Source of the DNA: Phycisphaerales bacterium Planc_01
GTDB taxonomy: Bacteria; Planctomycetota; Phycisphaerae; Sedimentisphaerales; Anaerobacaceae
NCBI GenBank assembly: GCA_001603075.1
Contig: LVBB01000121.1
Location: 123,497-187,496 of the forward strand
Direction of reading: 5' to 3'
DNA length: 64,000 nt
Shown: piece by piece, positions 8,876 to 19,815 of the stretch
Position numbering within the stretch: position 1 is the first letter of the stretch
Layout of the letters: each line of letters opens with the position of its first letter
Program-made: the position numbers and the translations under genes
Notes under the pieces: generated by a model
Database searches by the model: none
Told to the model about the DNA's origin: nothing
What the model saw: only the letters and a program-made list of their open reading frames with translations

Positions 8876-9669
8876 CGTTCCACCCGCAGCCGGGCGGCGA
8901 TCGTCTGCTCGTCGAGGTTGTGCAGCGCGTCGAGAAAGTGCATCCGCAGGCTGCCCGGCCCGGCGCCCGCGTCCCGCGCCAGCTCGCCGGCAATGCCCAT
9001 CACCGCCATCGCGTGGGCCGATGCCAGGAAGGGATCGGGCTGGACCGCCAGAAACGCTCCGACCAGGGCCGTCGCGGTGCAGCCCATGCCGGTAACGCGG
9101 GTCATCAGCGCGCAGCCGTTGGCCAGCACGCATCGCCGGTCGCGGCCGACGATCACGTCCTTCTCGCCGCTGATGACGACGACGTCGCACATCGCCGTCA
9201 GGCCGGCCGCGGCGTCGGCGACCTTGAGCGATTCGTCCAGGCTATCGACGCCCTTGGTCCGTCCGGCCGCTCCCGCCAGAGCCGCAATCTCCGACGCGTT
9301 GCCTCGGATGACAGACACGCCCCCCGCCTCCACCAGACGTCGCGCCGTCTGCGTCCGCAGGCGGGTGGCCCCGGCGCCGACCGGGTCGAACACCACGGGC
9401 TTGCCGTGCTTGCGTGCGGCGTCCAGCGTCGCGGTCATACTGGCGATCCACGACTGGTCCAGCGTTCCCATGTTGAGCACGACCGCCCCGGCCAGGGCCG
9501 CCATCTCCTCGACCTCCTCGACCGCGTGGGCCATCACAGGCGAGGCCCCCAGCGCCAGCAGCGCGTTGGCCGTCAGGTCCATCACCACCCAGTTCGTCAC
9601 GTTGTGCACCAGCGGCGCCCCGGTCCGAATCGCCGCCACGTCCGCCCACACCTTCTGCGCCTCAATCAT
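8872..9669 (-). CDS. thiM: hydroxyethylthiazole kinase
   Basis: ThiM phosphorylates 4-methyl-5-(2-hydroxyethyl)thiazole for thiamine salvage. The 265-residue ribokinase-fold protein has LVHNVTNWVVMDLTANALLALGASPVMAHA at its N terminus, quoted only as a landmark region at residues ~20-49. It also has the DPVGAG turn, IRGNASEIAALAG, and the catalytic VTGMGCTATALVGAFLA loop with the general-base Cys. Length is standard. It is the promoter-proximal gene of thiM-thiE. I looked for a TPP riboswitch in the leader and did not find one. Confidence 0.95.
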   Translation of the reverse strand: MIEAQKVWADVAAIRTGAPLVHNVTNWVVMDLTANALLALGASPVMAHAVEEVEEMAALAGAVVLNMGTLDQSWIASMTATLDAARKHGKPVVFDPVGAGATRLRTQTARRLVEAGGVSVIRGNASEIAALAGAAGRTKGVDSLDESLKVADAAAGLTAMCDVVVISGEKDVIVGRDRRCVLANGCALMTRVTGMGCTATALVGAFLAVQPDPFLASAHAMAVMGIAGELARDAGAGPGSLRMHFLDALHNLDEQTIAARLRVER

Positions 9670-10134
9670 CGGAACCTCTCAACCACATCCCAACGGAATC
9701 CGCCGCACACCCCAACGTGCGACCGCCCCCCTCTTGTACCCGAAACGTGGGCCGTTGGCTATGCCCTGAGAAGAACCGACCCTACGAGTCTTATAACCAA
9801 GTCCCCTCCAAGATCCCGCTTCTTGTCATCCCGGGCGCTCCCTCGTGACCCCGAGCACCGCCCAGTCGAGGAGCGTGTCCCGAGCCTGCCGAGGGGGTCT
9901 GGCCATAGATCGGGTACGTGCACAGTCCGCTGCCAGATTCCTCGACTGCGCTTGGAATGACAAAAGGAGCTGCCACCCCGGATACGAAGCGTTCACGAAT
10001 CGGGCCGCATGGGCTTCAAGCCCATCCGACGTTGCCCATGTGAGACTGTACATCGTGAGGATTGCCACGGGGGCGGGCGGCGGTATGATGGGCGGCTGTG
10101 GATTGGAATGGGCAAGGGGCCTGGAGTCTTTGTG
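9670..10134. other. gene-free stretch with dispersed repeats
   Basis: The 465 bp between the divergent thiM and exchanger genes hold a long hairpin repeat (9823-9966) and a perfect odd palindrome, ATGGGCTTCAAGCCCAT (10009-10025). No coding potential, RNA gene or clear promoter could be supported. Confidence 0.6.
9823..9966. repeat. long imperfect hairpin repeat, copy 1
   Basis: The left end reads TTGTCATCCCGGGCG and the right end, read on the other strand, starts TTTTGTCATTCCAAGCGC; both then continue into CAGTCGAGG. The middle carries CCGAGCCTGCCGAGGGGGTCTGGCCA and a second CTGCCAGATTCCTCGACTG. The element matches the copy at 27208-27335 end to end with substitutions. It resembles the TCATCCTGAGCGAAGC-type intergenic repeats found in many genomes. 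Confidence 0.75.
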
Positions 10135-11097
10135 ATGGTGGCGTATGTGCTCATGGCGGTGGGGTTCGTTCTTGTCATCAAAGGGGCCGACCTGTTCGTC
10201 AGTGGGGCTTCGGCGCTGGCCCGGCGTCTGCACGTCTCGGACCTGGCCATCGGGCTGACGGTGGTGGCGTTCGGAACGTCACTGCCGGAGCTGGCCGTCA
10301 ATGTGACCGCCAGCATTCGCGGCGACGCGGGCATCACCATCGGCAACATCCTCGGCAGCAACATCGCGAACATCCTGCTGATCCTCGGCGTCGCGGGCGT
10401 GATCCTGCCGCTGGCGGTGGCCAGGGGCACGGTCTGGAAGGAGATCCCGCTGAGCCTGCTGGCGGCGCTGCTGGTGGGCGTCCTGGCCAACGACCGCATC
10501 ATCGACGGCGCGGACCTCTCGCACGTGACGCGGATCGACGGCCTGGTGCTGCTGAGTTTCTTCGCGGTCTTCCTGTACTATACCGCCGGCATCGCGCGCA
10601 CGATCGAAGGCATCCCGGGCCCACCGGACAAAGGGACACAGCCGGCGTGGAAGACGGGCATGCTGATGGCCGTCGGCTTCGTCGCCCTGCTCGTCGGCAG
10701 CACGTGGGTGGTGGGCGGCGCGGTAAGGCTGGCCACCGCGCTGGGCGTGCGTCAGACGGTGATCGGCCTGACGATCGTCGCGATCGGCACCTCGCTGCCC
10801 GAGCTGGCCACCTCGGCGGCCGCCGCGTATCGCAGGAACGCCGAGATCGCCATCGGCAACGTCGTCGGCTCCAACATCTTCAATATCTTCTTCATCCTCG
10901 GCGTCAGCTCGCTGATCCGTCCGATCCCGTTCGAGCCGAAGGCCAACGCCGATATCGGCGTCGCGATTGTCGCCAGCGCCCTTCTGTTTCTGTGCATGTT
11001 CACGGGCAAGCGGCGGATGCTCGACCGATGGGAGGCGGCGATCTTCCTCGGCCTGTACGGCGCGTACATCGCCGCTACGGTCCTCTGGCTGAATTAG
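10135..11097 (+). CDS. calcium/sodium antiporter, CaCA family (YrbG-like)
   Basis: Inner-membrane Na+/Ca2+-type exchanger of 320 residues. Start chosen at the ATG at 10135 because GGAG lies 8 nt upstream; the frame is open further up, but that part has no membrane character. About ten hydrophobic helices form two homologous halves, each with an alpha-repeat: GTSLPELAVN plus GNILGSNIANIL in the first half, and GTSLPELATS plus GNVVGSNIFNIF in the second. These Glu and Asn residues line the cation path in characterised relatives. MarC follows 72 nt downstream on the same strand. Confidence 0.93.
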   Translation: MVAYVLMAVGFVLVIKGADLFVSGASALARRLHVSDLAIGLTVVAFGTSLPELAVNVTASIRGDAGITIGNILGSNIANILLILGVAGVILPLAVARGTVWKEIPLSLLAALLVGVLANDRIIDGADLSHVTRIDGLVLLSFFAVFLYYTAGIARTIEGIPGPPDKGTQPAWKTGMLMAVGFVALLVGSTWVVGGAVRLATALGVRQTVIGLTIVAIGTSLPELATSAAAAYRRNAEIAIGNVVGSNIFNIFFILGVSSLIRPIPFEPKANADIGVAIVASALLFLCMFTGKRRMLDRWEAAIFLGLYGAYIAATVLWLN

Positions 11098-11125
11098 CGA
11101 TTCGAAGGTGGTGAGTCGTTTGTGC

Positions 11126-11163
11126 TGGAATGGTGGAATGATGGAACGGTGGAATCATGGAGG
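11126..11163 (+). repeat. octamer tandem repeat carrying the marC ribosome binding site
   Basis: Four 8-bp units (TGGAATGG, TGGAATGA, TGGAACGG, TGGAATCA) run head to tail from 11126 to 11157. A partial fifth unit, TGGAGG (11158-11163), supplies the Shine-Dalgarno 6 nt before the marC GTG start. Confidence 0.85.
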
Positions 11164-11169
11164 TTCAGC

Positions 11170-11754
11170 GTGCTGACGAACATTCTAATGGCCTTCATCC
11201 CGGTTTTCGTCGCGGTCGATGCGATCGGCACGCTGCCGATCCTGCTGTCGCTGACCCAGGGTCTGGATCGAAGGCTCAAGCACCGCATCATCCTCCAGTC
11301 CATGCTCACCGCGCTGTGTCTGGCCGTCGGGTTCATCCTGGTCGGCAAGCTCGTCTTCCGGGCGCTGGGGATTCTGATGGGCGATTTCATGATCGCCGGC
11401 GGCGTGATTCTGTTCTGCCTGGCGATCATCGACATCGTCAACCCGATTAAACGACGCCGGGCGCCCGAGAACGACTTCGGCGTCGTGCCGCTGGGGACGC
11501 CCCTGCTGGCCGGTCCGGCGGTGCTGACCACGTCCATGCTGGCGGTCTCGGAATACGGCCTGCTGCCGACGCTGATCTCCGTCGTCGTCAACATCTTGTT
11601 GGCCGGGCTGCTCTTTCGGTTCTCGCTGGTGCTGATCAAGCTGCTCGGCGAATCGGGCGCCAAGGCCATGTCCAAGGTCTCCAACCTGCTGCTGGCCGCC
11701 ATCGCCGTAATGCTCATCCGCAAGGGCCTCGCGTCGTTCTACGCCGCCGCCTGA
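11170..11754 (+). CDS. marC: MarC-family integral membrane protein
   Basis: A 194-residue MarC/UPF0056 protein with about six transmembrane helices. The molecular function of the family is unestablished, and the old multiple-antibiotic-resistance link is not supported. Characteristic features are the N-terminal FIPVFVAVDAIGTLPILLSLT, described here as residues ~6-26, the mid-protein IDIVNPIKRR loop, and PLGTPLLAGPAVLTT. I chose the GTG at 11170 over an ATG at 11122 because GGAGG sits exactly 6 nt upstream and the extra 16 residues would be encoded by a tandem repeat. Confidence 0.92.
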   Translation: MLTNILMAFIPVFVAVDAIGTLPILLSLTQGLDRRLKHRIILQSMLTALCLAVGFILVGKLVFRALGILMGDFMIAGGVILFCLAIIDIVNPIKRRRAPENDFGVVPLGTPLLAGPAVLTTSMLAVSEYGLLPTLISVVVNILLAGLLFRFSLVLIKLLGESGAKAMSKVSNLLLAAIAVMLIRKGLASFYAAA

Positions 11755-11861
11755 GGGCAGGACTCCGGGGCAAACTCGGTTGACCTTCCGGAGGGGATTC
11801 GATACCATCGCCATGGGAATGCAGCCCCTTCATGAGAAAGGCCCTGAGTGAGGATCGCAGA

Positions 11862-12083
11862 ATGATTCGAGTCACCGGATACATCGAAAAGGACCCAGAG
11901 ACAGGGCTCTACGTGGCGATCGTGCCTGGGATTCCAGGGGCGCATACGCAGGCCGAGACACTGGACGAGCTTCAGAAGAACCTGCGGGAGGTGGTCGAAT
12001 TGTGCCTTGAAGAAATGGACGAAGAGGCACGAAAGCGCGTCCCCGAATTCGTCGGCATCCAGCAATTGGAGGTGGCTGGTTGA
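11862..12083 (+). CDS. hicB: HicB-family antitoxin (short form)
   Basis: A 73-residue HicB-like protein, predicted to neutralise the HicA mRNA interferase encoded immediately downstream. The partial RNase-H-like fold is recognisable from YIEKDPETGLYVAIVPGIPG, AHTQAETLDELQKNL and REVVELCLE. It lacks the C-terminal ribbon-helix-helix or HTH domain that many HicB proteins use for autorepression. Start at the ATG at 11862, with GAGG 8 nt upstream. Its TGA overlaps the TTG start of hicA. Confidence 0.9.
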   Translation: MIRVTGYIEKDPETGLYVAIVPGIPGAHTQAETLDELQKNLREVVELCLEEMDEEARKRVPEFVGIQQLEVAG

Positions 12084-12310
12084 GCAAACTGAAGCTCATC
12101 GATGCCAAGAGAATGGAGAAGCTCCTGTTTGCCCAGGGCTTCGCCAAGGTCCGGCAGAAAGGCAGTCATGCCTTCTATCGACATCCCGACGGCAGAACCA
12201 CCACATTGCCGCACCACAAGGGCAGACTGCTTTCTCGTCCGTTGCTCCGCGAGATCCTCCGCGAGACGGACATCTCCGTCGAGCGCTACGCCGAATTGCT
12301 CGATTCATAA
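12080..12310 (+). CDS. hicA: HicA-family mRNA interferase toxin
   Basis: A 76-residue HicA toxin, a double-stranded-RNA-binding-fold ribonuclease thought to cleave mRNA. The conserved GSHAFYRHPDGR segment contains the catalytic His, and TTLPHHKGR follows, as in typical HicA. It starts at a TTG inside the hicB stop (TTGA, 4-bp overlap). The weak start codon and coupling to hicB would keep toxin synthesis below antitoxin synthesis. Antitoxin-first order is a known variant. The products are a plausible intact pair. Confidence 0.9.
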   Translation: MSKLKLIDAKRMEKLLFAQGFAKVRQKGSHAFYRHPDGRTTTLPHHKGRLLSRPLLREILRETDISVERYAELLDS

Positions 12311-12423
12311 CCCCATTGGGACGCCTTCCTGAGGGGCGATCTGCCATATTGGCACGCCGGACGACGGGACAAGGGGCAATACAACCTCATTTATAGCAGA
12401 GACTTACACCATATCTCCCACTC

Positions 12424-12439
12424 CGGCACGCGGTTTGCA
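12424..12439 (+). promoter_or_regulatory. sigma-54-type (-24/-12) promoter upstream of clpB
   Basis: The sequence CGGCACGCGGTTTGCA matches the sigma-54 consensus TGGCACG-N4-TTGCA at every fixed base except the first. GG at 12425-12426 and GC at 12437-12438 are separated by exactly 10 bp. Transcription would start near 12450 and leave a leader of about 50 nt to the clpB ATG. No activator gene or upstream activator site was recognised nearby. Confidence 0.6.
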
Positions 12440-12500
12440 CCGTTTGTGGGTGGGGACGACCGTGCCCCGTCGAAACAGATGATTCGAGTGAGGTCTGGAC

Positions 12501-15092
<2,592 letters not shown>

Positions 15093-15141
15093 GCAGAAGG
15101 CAGATCGGACAAGAACCGACCTTCACCGATCGGACGCGGCA

Positions 15142-16209
<1,068 letters not shown>

Positions 16210-16273
16210 TCACGTAACGTTTCTGCGCCTTCCGCGCGGGTTCGTCGCGACACGCATCGTGACATGCGGCCCG

Positions 16274-16762
16274 CTATCTCAGGTACTTCTCCAGCCCGCT
16301 CGATCGCACGGTCACGGTTCCATCGGCCATGTCCATGTAGAGATTGCGTGCGGCGTTGCCGCCCACGTCCTCGGCGTTGATAAACATGCCGTTGCTCCAG
16401 AGGATCTTGCGAATGGCCAGGTAGTTGCGTTTGCCGATGTCGAACCCCTGCGGTCCCGTGGCCATCGCCGCGCCGCCGGCCAGACGAACGTGCATGCGTT
16501 TCCTGTTGGCGCCCATCGAGGTCAGCTTGTTGAGCAGCAGCGTCATACCGGTGTCGGCAAACATCAACGGCTTGTTGCGGGCCCGTTCTTCATCCATCTT
16601 CGACGAAGGCAGTTGATAGTGCAGCATGCCTCCGATGCGCGGAACCGGGTCGTACAGGCATATGCCGATGCACGAACCGAGCGAGTAGGTGACCAGCACG
16701 TCGGACGGGTCGCTGGAAACCTTGGCGTCGGAGATGTCGATTACGATTCGCGTCTTAACCAT
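16274..16762 (-). CDS. cheD: chemoreceptor glutamine deamidase CheD
   Basis: CheD deamidates glutamines in methyl-accepting chemotaxis proteins and, in several bacteria, binds CheC to regulate it. The 162-residue protein shows the family signature LVTYSLGSCIGICLYDP with the catalytic Cys. It also has GGMLHYQLP with the catalytic His, and the FADTGMTLLLNKLTSMGA helix. Start set at the ATG at 16762, which follows GGGGG by 5 nt; a GTG at 16768 is too close. The presence of CheC/CheX-like partners in the same operon fits a CheC-CheD feedback loop. Confidence 0.95.
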   Translation of the reverse strand: MVKTRIVIDISDAKVSSDPSDVLVTYSLGSCIGICLYDPVPRIGGMLHYQLPSSKMDEERARNKPLMFADTGMTLLLNKLTSMGANRKRMHVRLAGGAAMATGPQGFDIGKRNYLAIRKILWSNGMFINAEDVGGNAARNLYMDMADGTVTVRSSGLEKYLR

Positions 16763-16771
16763 GCCCACCCC

Positions 16772-17620
16772 CTACGCCTTCTGATAAATGGTTGGCTGCA
16801 CGTACTTGAACGCATGTTCGATTCCCGTCAGTGATTCGGAGTGTCCGGTGAACAGAATTCCTCCCGAATCGAGCAAATCGTAGAATCGACGGATCAGGCG
16901 CGCCTGCGTCGGCTTGTCGAAGTAGATCATGACGTTGCGGCAGAAGATGAAGTCGATCGGCCCCTTGACCGGCCAGTCCTTCATCAGGTTCAGATACCGG
17001 AAGATCACCAGACTGCGCAGGGCCGGTCCGACCTCGTACCGCTCCTTCATCCCCTCGCGCCGGCAGATCAGATATTCGTTGCGCAGCGGCAGAGGAATCG
17101 GCTCGATCCGATCCTTGTCGTAGAGGCCCCCCTTGGCCCGTTCGAGAATCCGGGTGGAGACATCGGTGGCCAGCACCTTGACGTCCCACCGTCCCTTGCC
17201 GCCGAGCGATTCGAGCAGGGTCAGCGCGATGGAATAGGGCTCTTCACCGGACGAGCACCCGGCGCTCCAGCCGCGAATCCGCAACGGCCCCCGGTTCTGT
17301 TTGGCTTTCATCAGTCGCGGCAGCAACTGCGTGCGCATGTATTCGAAATGCCGCTCTTCACGAAAGAACTTCGTCAGGTTCGTGCTGAGCGAATCGACCA
17401 GGATCGAGAATTCCTTGCCCGTGGGGTCTTCCAGCACGTACTTGATGTACTGGGAGAACGACGTGAAGCGTCCGCTGTGAAGCCGCTTGGCCAGCCGGGC
17501 CCGCACGAGTTCCTTCTTGCCGTCGTGAAGGTTGATGCCGCAGTGATCGTAGACGAGATCACTGATCTGGCGAAACTCCTCCTCGCCCAGCACGACATCC
17601 TGTAAGACTGACATGTTCAT
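16772..17620 (-). CDS. cheR: chemotaxis protein methyltransferase CheR
   Basis: CheR methylates receptor glutamates from S-adenosylmethionine. The 282-residue protein has the N-terminal all-alpha domain (residues ~10-80) and the SAM-binding domain, with the fingerprint RGWSAGCSSGEEPYS, VLATDVS and IDFIFCRNVMIYFD. The extreme C terminus TGHSESL is also canonical. No TPR or pentapeptide-tethering domain is present. The ATG at 17620 has GGGGGA 8 nt upstream. It lies between cheA (27 nt) and cheD (9 nt), all leftward. Confidence 0.97.
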   Translation of the reverse strand: MNMSVLQDVVLGEEEFRQISDLVYDHCGINLHDGKKELVRARLAKRLHSGRFTSFSQYIKYVLEDPTGKEFSILVDSLSTNLTKFFREERHFEYMRTQLLPRLMKAKQNRGPLRIRGWSAGCSSGEEPYSIALTLLESLGGKGRWDVKVLATDVSTRILERAKGGLYDKDRIEPIPLPLRNEYLICRREGMKERYEVGPALRSLVIFRYLNLMKDWPVKGPIDFIFCRNVMIYFDKPTQARLIRRFYDLLDSGGILFTGHSESLTGIEHAFKYVQPTIYQKA

Positions 17621-17647
17621 TGCAGAGATCCCCCCTGCCCGGCGCCG

Positions 17648-19750
17648 CTATTGGGCCTGGGCCAGTGCCACGAGTCCTGGAATATCGAGAATCAGACAGA
17701 CTCTCCCGTCTCCCATAATCGCCCCGCCGGAGACGCCCTGTACGCGTCCCAATGCATCGCCGAGGTTCTTGATCACCACCTGCTGCTGCGCGAGGAGATC
17801 GTCGACGAGCAGGCAACACTTCTTGCCGTCTTCCTCCACCACGACCACCAGGGCCTTGGTGGGGTCTTCTTCGGTCGGGACGGCACCGAGCAGACGATAC
17901 AGTCGCACGAGCGGGATCAACTCGCCCCGTTCGAGGACCATCTCGCCCCGTCCCTGCACAGAGGAGATCTGCTGGGCCGTGGGACGCAGGCTGCGAATGA
18001 TCGCGTTGATCGGAATGATGTACCGCTGATCGCCGATGGAGACGACCTGGCCGTCGATGACCGCCAGGGTCAGGGGCAGGCGGATCGTGAACGTGGTGCC
18101 CTTGCCGGGCGTCGAGCTGATCTCGATCTTGCCCCGGAGCGACTCGATGTTCTTCTTCACGACGTCCATGCCCACGCCGCGACCGGAAACACTCGTGATC
18201 TTCTCGGCGGTCGAGAGCCCGGGGTGGAAAATCAGCTTGAAGACCTCTTCGTCGGGAAGCTCCTGCCCCGGCTCGACGACGCCCTGGTCGATGGCCTTCT
18301 TCAGAATGCGATCCTTGTCGAGGCCTTTGCCGTCGTCTTCGATCTCGATCACGATATTGCCGGCCTGATGAAACGCCCGCAGCTCGACGTGCCCGGTGGG
18401 GTCCTTGCCGGCTTGAACGCGGACCTCGCTCGGCTCGATGCCGTGGTCGAGCGAATTGCGCACCATGTGGACCAGCGGATCGGCGATCTTGTCGACGACC
18501 GTGCGGTCCAGTTCCGTCTCCTCGCCGATGGTGACGAAGTCCACCCGCTTGTCGCCCTTGCGCGAGAGGTCGCGGGCCAGTCGGCTCATCTTCTGGAAGA
18601 CGCCCTGGACCGGGACCATGCGCATCGACATCGACAGTTCCTGCAGCTCTCGCACGATCTTGCCCTGGTGGGCCACTTTGCGGGCGAGTTCATGGACCGA
18701 TGCGGCGCCGGTGTTGATCTCCTCGGACACCATCAGTTGCGCGATCACCAACTCACCGGTCATATTGATCAGATTGTCGAGGCGCGTGGTGCTGACCTTG
18801 ATCTTCTCTTCGGCGGTCGCGTGTCCGGCCCCACCGCTCGATGCCGCCTTTTTCGTCTCGGCCTTGTCCTCCAGGATTCCGTCGAGCTTCTCGTCGTCTT
18901 CCTTTGTCTGAGGCCGGCAGACCGATACGGCGGGCGTTCTGCCTTCGGCGGCCGCCTTCAGTGTTTCGAGCAACGCGCCAAGCTGGTCCTGCGTGGCGAC
19001 CGGCGCGCCCGACTCCACGCACTTCTTCAGCCCGGCGAGCATCCGTTTGAGCATGTCCACCGAGGCAAACACCATGTCGCTGTTCTCGGCCGCCAGCACC
19101 AGCTTGCCCTTGCGGGCCAAGTCCAGCAAATTCTCGGCCGAGTGGGCCAACGATCCGATCTCGGTGAGATTCAGAAAGCCGGCCATGCCCTTGATGGTGT
19201 GGAAGCCGCGGAAGATCTTGTTGATCAGTTCGTTGTCTTCCGGATGATTCTCCAGTTCGAGGAGCGCCGATTCAGCGGTTTCGATGTGCTCGGCGGCTTC
19301 CGTGATGAAATCGACCACCAGCGGCGCATCTTCCTCGGAGATCGTCATCGCTTGTGCCTGCGGCGCGGCATCGTCCTCGCCAGCAATCGGGCCTTCCGGC
19401 GCGACTTCGGCGGCCGTGGCCCCTGCGGGCTCACATGTTTCGGGTTCGCTGAGCTTGCGCGCCAGTCCCTGAAGGCTGCAGATGGCTTTGGCGATCGTGT
19501 TCAACGCCAGCGACGTATCCTCGACCTCCTGCCGCAAGACCTGCTTGAGCATCTGGGTCGCGTCGGCCGTCGCCCCTTCCAGTTGGGTCACCAGTTGGCC
19601 GGGTTCTCGATCCAGCTCATGGACGGCACTTTCGATCCGGCGGAGAATCTCATCAAGCTGTCCGGCATCCGAGAGATCCGAAGGACCCAGCATGTTGACA
19701 CAGCAGGCCGCCTGCTCCACCAGTTGGATCAGCATATCGTCGTTCTTCAT
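17648..19750 (-). CDS. cheA: chemotaxis histidine kinase CheA with N-terminal extension
   Basis: Sensor kinase of 700 residues that phosphorylates CheY and CheB. The phospho-acceptor HPt domain has His at about residue 184 (FHTIKGMAGF), not near residue 48, because ~135 residues of helical sequence plus an acidic Ala/Pro linker precede it. No CheY-binding P2 domain is evident. The dimerisation domain (TTRLDNLINMTGELVIA), ATPase (VRNSLDHGIE, DDGKGLD, GRGVGMDVVKK) and CheW-like C terminus follow. Start taken at 19750; longer frames would overlap the upstream gene. No separate cheW is in the window. Confidence 0.95.
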   Translation of the reverse strand: MKNDDMLIQLVEQAACCVNMLGPSDLSDAGQLDEILRRIESAVHELDREPGQLVTQLEGATADATQMLKQVLRQEVEDTSLALNTIAKAICSLQGLARKLSEPETCEPAGATAAEVAPEGPIAGEDDAAPQAQAMTISEEDAPLVVDFITEAAEHIETAESALLELENHPEDNELINKIFRGFHTIKGMAGFLNLTEIGSLAHSAENLLDLARKGKLVLAAENSDMVFASVDMLKRMLAGLKKCVESGAPVATQDQLGALLETLKAAAEGRTPAVSVCRPQTKEDDEKLDGILEDKAETKKAASSGGAGHATAEEKIKVSTTRLDNLINMTGELVIAQLMVSEEINTGAASVHELARKVAHQGKIVRELQELSMSMRMVPVQGVFQKMSRLARDLSRKGDKRVDFVTIGEETELDRTVVDKIADPLVHMVRNSLDHGIEPSEVRVQAGKDPTGHVELRAFHQAGNIVIEIEDDGKGLDKDRILKKAIDQGVVEPGQELPDEEVFKLIFHPGLSTAEKITSVSGRGVGMDVVKKNIESLRGKIEISSTPGKGTTFTIRLPLTLAVIDGQVVSIGDQRYIIPINAIIRSLRPTAQQISSVQGRGEMVLERGELIPLVRLYRLLGAVPTEEDPTKALVVVVEEDGKKCCLLVDDLLAQQQVVIKNLGDALGRVQGVSGGAIMGDGRVCLILDIPGLVALAQAQ

Positions 19751-19815
19751 CGCCATCTCTTTCGCTCTTCGCAGAGTCCTTGCTGCTTTGCCATCGAACG
19801 GGCTTGCGGCCCCGT

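Noticed and set aside
8246..9190. Longer frame upstream of thiE (314 codons)
   Set aside because: The first 105 codons are an out-of-frame reading of thiM. The thiE motifs begin at the ATG at 8875, which overlaps the thiM stop.
9670..9800. TPP riboswitch in the leader of thiM-thiE
   Set aside because: The plus strand shows CTGAGA, but the thi genes are on the minus strand. The correct strand lacks the ordered CTGAGA and ACCTGA core elements.
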